This document shows, piece after piece, positions 63,801 to 64,000 of a DNA stretch of 64,000 nucleotides. The stretch's first letter is position 1; every line of letters starts with the position of its first letter. Below the pieces are notes generated by a model. The model made no database searches, was not told where the DNA came from, and worked only from the letters and a program-made list of their open reading frames with translations. The position numbers and the translations under genes are program-made. Source of the stretch: Anaerolineaceae bacterium (lineage in GTDB: Bacteria; Chloroflexota; Anaerolineae; Anaerolineales; Anaerolineaceae); contig DUMZ01000019.1 of assembly GCA_012839565.1 (NCBI GenBank), positions 104,001 to 168,000 on the forward strand, read 5' to 3'.

Positions 63801-64000
63801 CAGTGATCCCAATGATGACACTCTGACTGCTGTACTGGTCACGACCACAGAACATGGCACGCTCTTCTTAAGCGCTGACGGCAGCTTTATCTATATACCC
63901 AACGCTGGCTTCTATGGCGAAGATACTTTCACCTACAAAGCCTTTGATGGTGAATATTACAGTGAGGAAGTTACCGTTACCTTGATTATTGTCAAGAAAC
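57836..64000 (+). CDS. giant secreted ExeM/NucH-type nuclease with Ig/cadherin-like repeats (frameshifted, runs off the end)
   Basis: A signal peptide starts at ATG 57836 with AAGGAGG upstream. The frame then stops at a TGA 102 nt later unless one base is added at the C6 run 57902-57907; one extra C gives LQPPQPVQAAS and joins a frame open to the window end, over 2,000 codons. Domains in order: lamin-tail (57940-58500), a second lamin-tail-like (58530-59040), SbsA-type Ig (59060-59350), an OB-fold-like region, and an endonuclease/exonuclease/phosphatase domain (60120-61110). That domain contains IASLNVLNYF, VIGLIEIENEH, IIGDLNSYA and RSSDHDPVL. About ten Ig/cadherin-like repeats follow. It resembles extracellular ExeM/NucH DNases. 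The C-terminus is not visible. Confidence 0.8.
61114..64000 (+). repeat. tandem Ig- and cadherin-like repeats in the nuclease gene
   Basis: Two repeat types of about 95-100 codons alternate. Type A (AVDDEYTT..APGVLENDTDP..GSFVYTP..DSFTYKA) is at about 61114, 62851, 63146 and 63716. Type B (putative Ig, DP..LTFSL..APEGA..TGVFTWTP..VKVCDDG) is at about 61420, 61711, 61999, 62287, 62575 and 63446. The repeats share DNA similarity, so copy number may vary. They probably form a stalk or attach the nuclease to a surface. Confidence 0.8.

Noticed and set aside
58118..63855. Minus-strand ORFs opposite the large nuclease gene
   Set aside because: They are mirror frames of the repeat-rich coding sequence, without ribosome sites or recognisable domains.

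Overview
This window looks like chromosomal DNA of a Chloroflexota bacterium, most likely class Anaerolineae. The evidence is the gene content (IorAB indolepyruvate:ferredoxin oxidoreductase, a translin homologue, a HerA-NurA operon, paired ArsR-type regulator and MFS genes) and a style of secreted protein with proline/threonine-rich linkers and a short 'YLPL-I' C-terminal tail. This assignment is inferred from reading the sequence; no search was run. I found no insertion sequence, prophage or CRISPR array. Genes are densely packed in short operons, many separated by perfect bidirectional terminators.

Layout. 0-10 kb: comEC, an M14 carboxypeptidase, a thioredoxin-reductase-like flavoprotein without NADPH motifs, a GlsB/YeaQ membrane protein, dnaN, and iorA-iorB. 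10-18.5 kb: an ArsR-type regulator with an MFS exporter, a methyltransferase behind the SRP RNA gene, a membrane-bound Cas4-like nuclease split over two overlapping genes, the ssb-DUF3467-translin operon, tRNA-Pro, a GT2 glycosyltransferase with rnhB, and a DUF115 protein. 18.6-24 kb: dnaK, phosphoglucomutase with a nitroreductase, and a SIMPL lipoprotein. 24-30 kb: a four-gene DNA-end-processing operon of NurA, a HAS-barrel-like protein, HerA and a Rad50/SbcC ATPase. 30-46 kb: an MFS transporter with a degenerate phosphoribosyltransferase, the MEMO-lipoprotein-priA operon, a LysM/M23 endopeptidase, a BNR-repeat lipoprotein, a TrmH-type RNA methyltransferase, glgC, the NAD kinase-zinc-ribbon-recN operon, and a nucleotidyltransferase.

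46-64 kb: a cluster of DnaA boxes (candidate oriC), an M14 pseudo-peptidase, kbl, a surface-glycan cluster (FkbM methyltransferase and two GT2 enzymes), a beta-lactamase-fold hydrolase, a secreted thioredoxin-like protein with an in-frame UGA that looks like a selenocysteine codon, a lincosamide-type nucleotidyltransferase fused to a GNAT-like domain, nagB, two parS sites, tRNA-Arg(GCG), and a very large ExeM/NucH-type extracellular nuclease with cadherin/Ig-like repeats that runs off the end. The DnaA boxes and parS sites suggest the replication-origin region of the chromosome.

The strongest candidates for something new are the UxxC selenoprotein with a SECIS-like hairpin, the split membrane Cas4-like nuclease, the NurA-HAS-HerA-Rad50 operon without Mre11, the shared C-terminal tail on secreted proteins, and the set of apparently leaderless genes with TATAAT 6-7 nt before the ATG.
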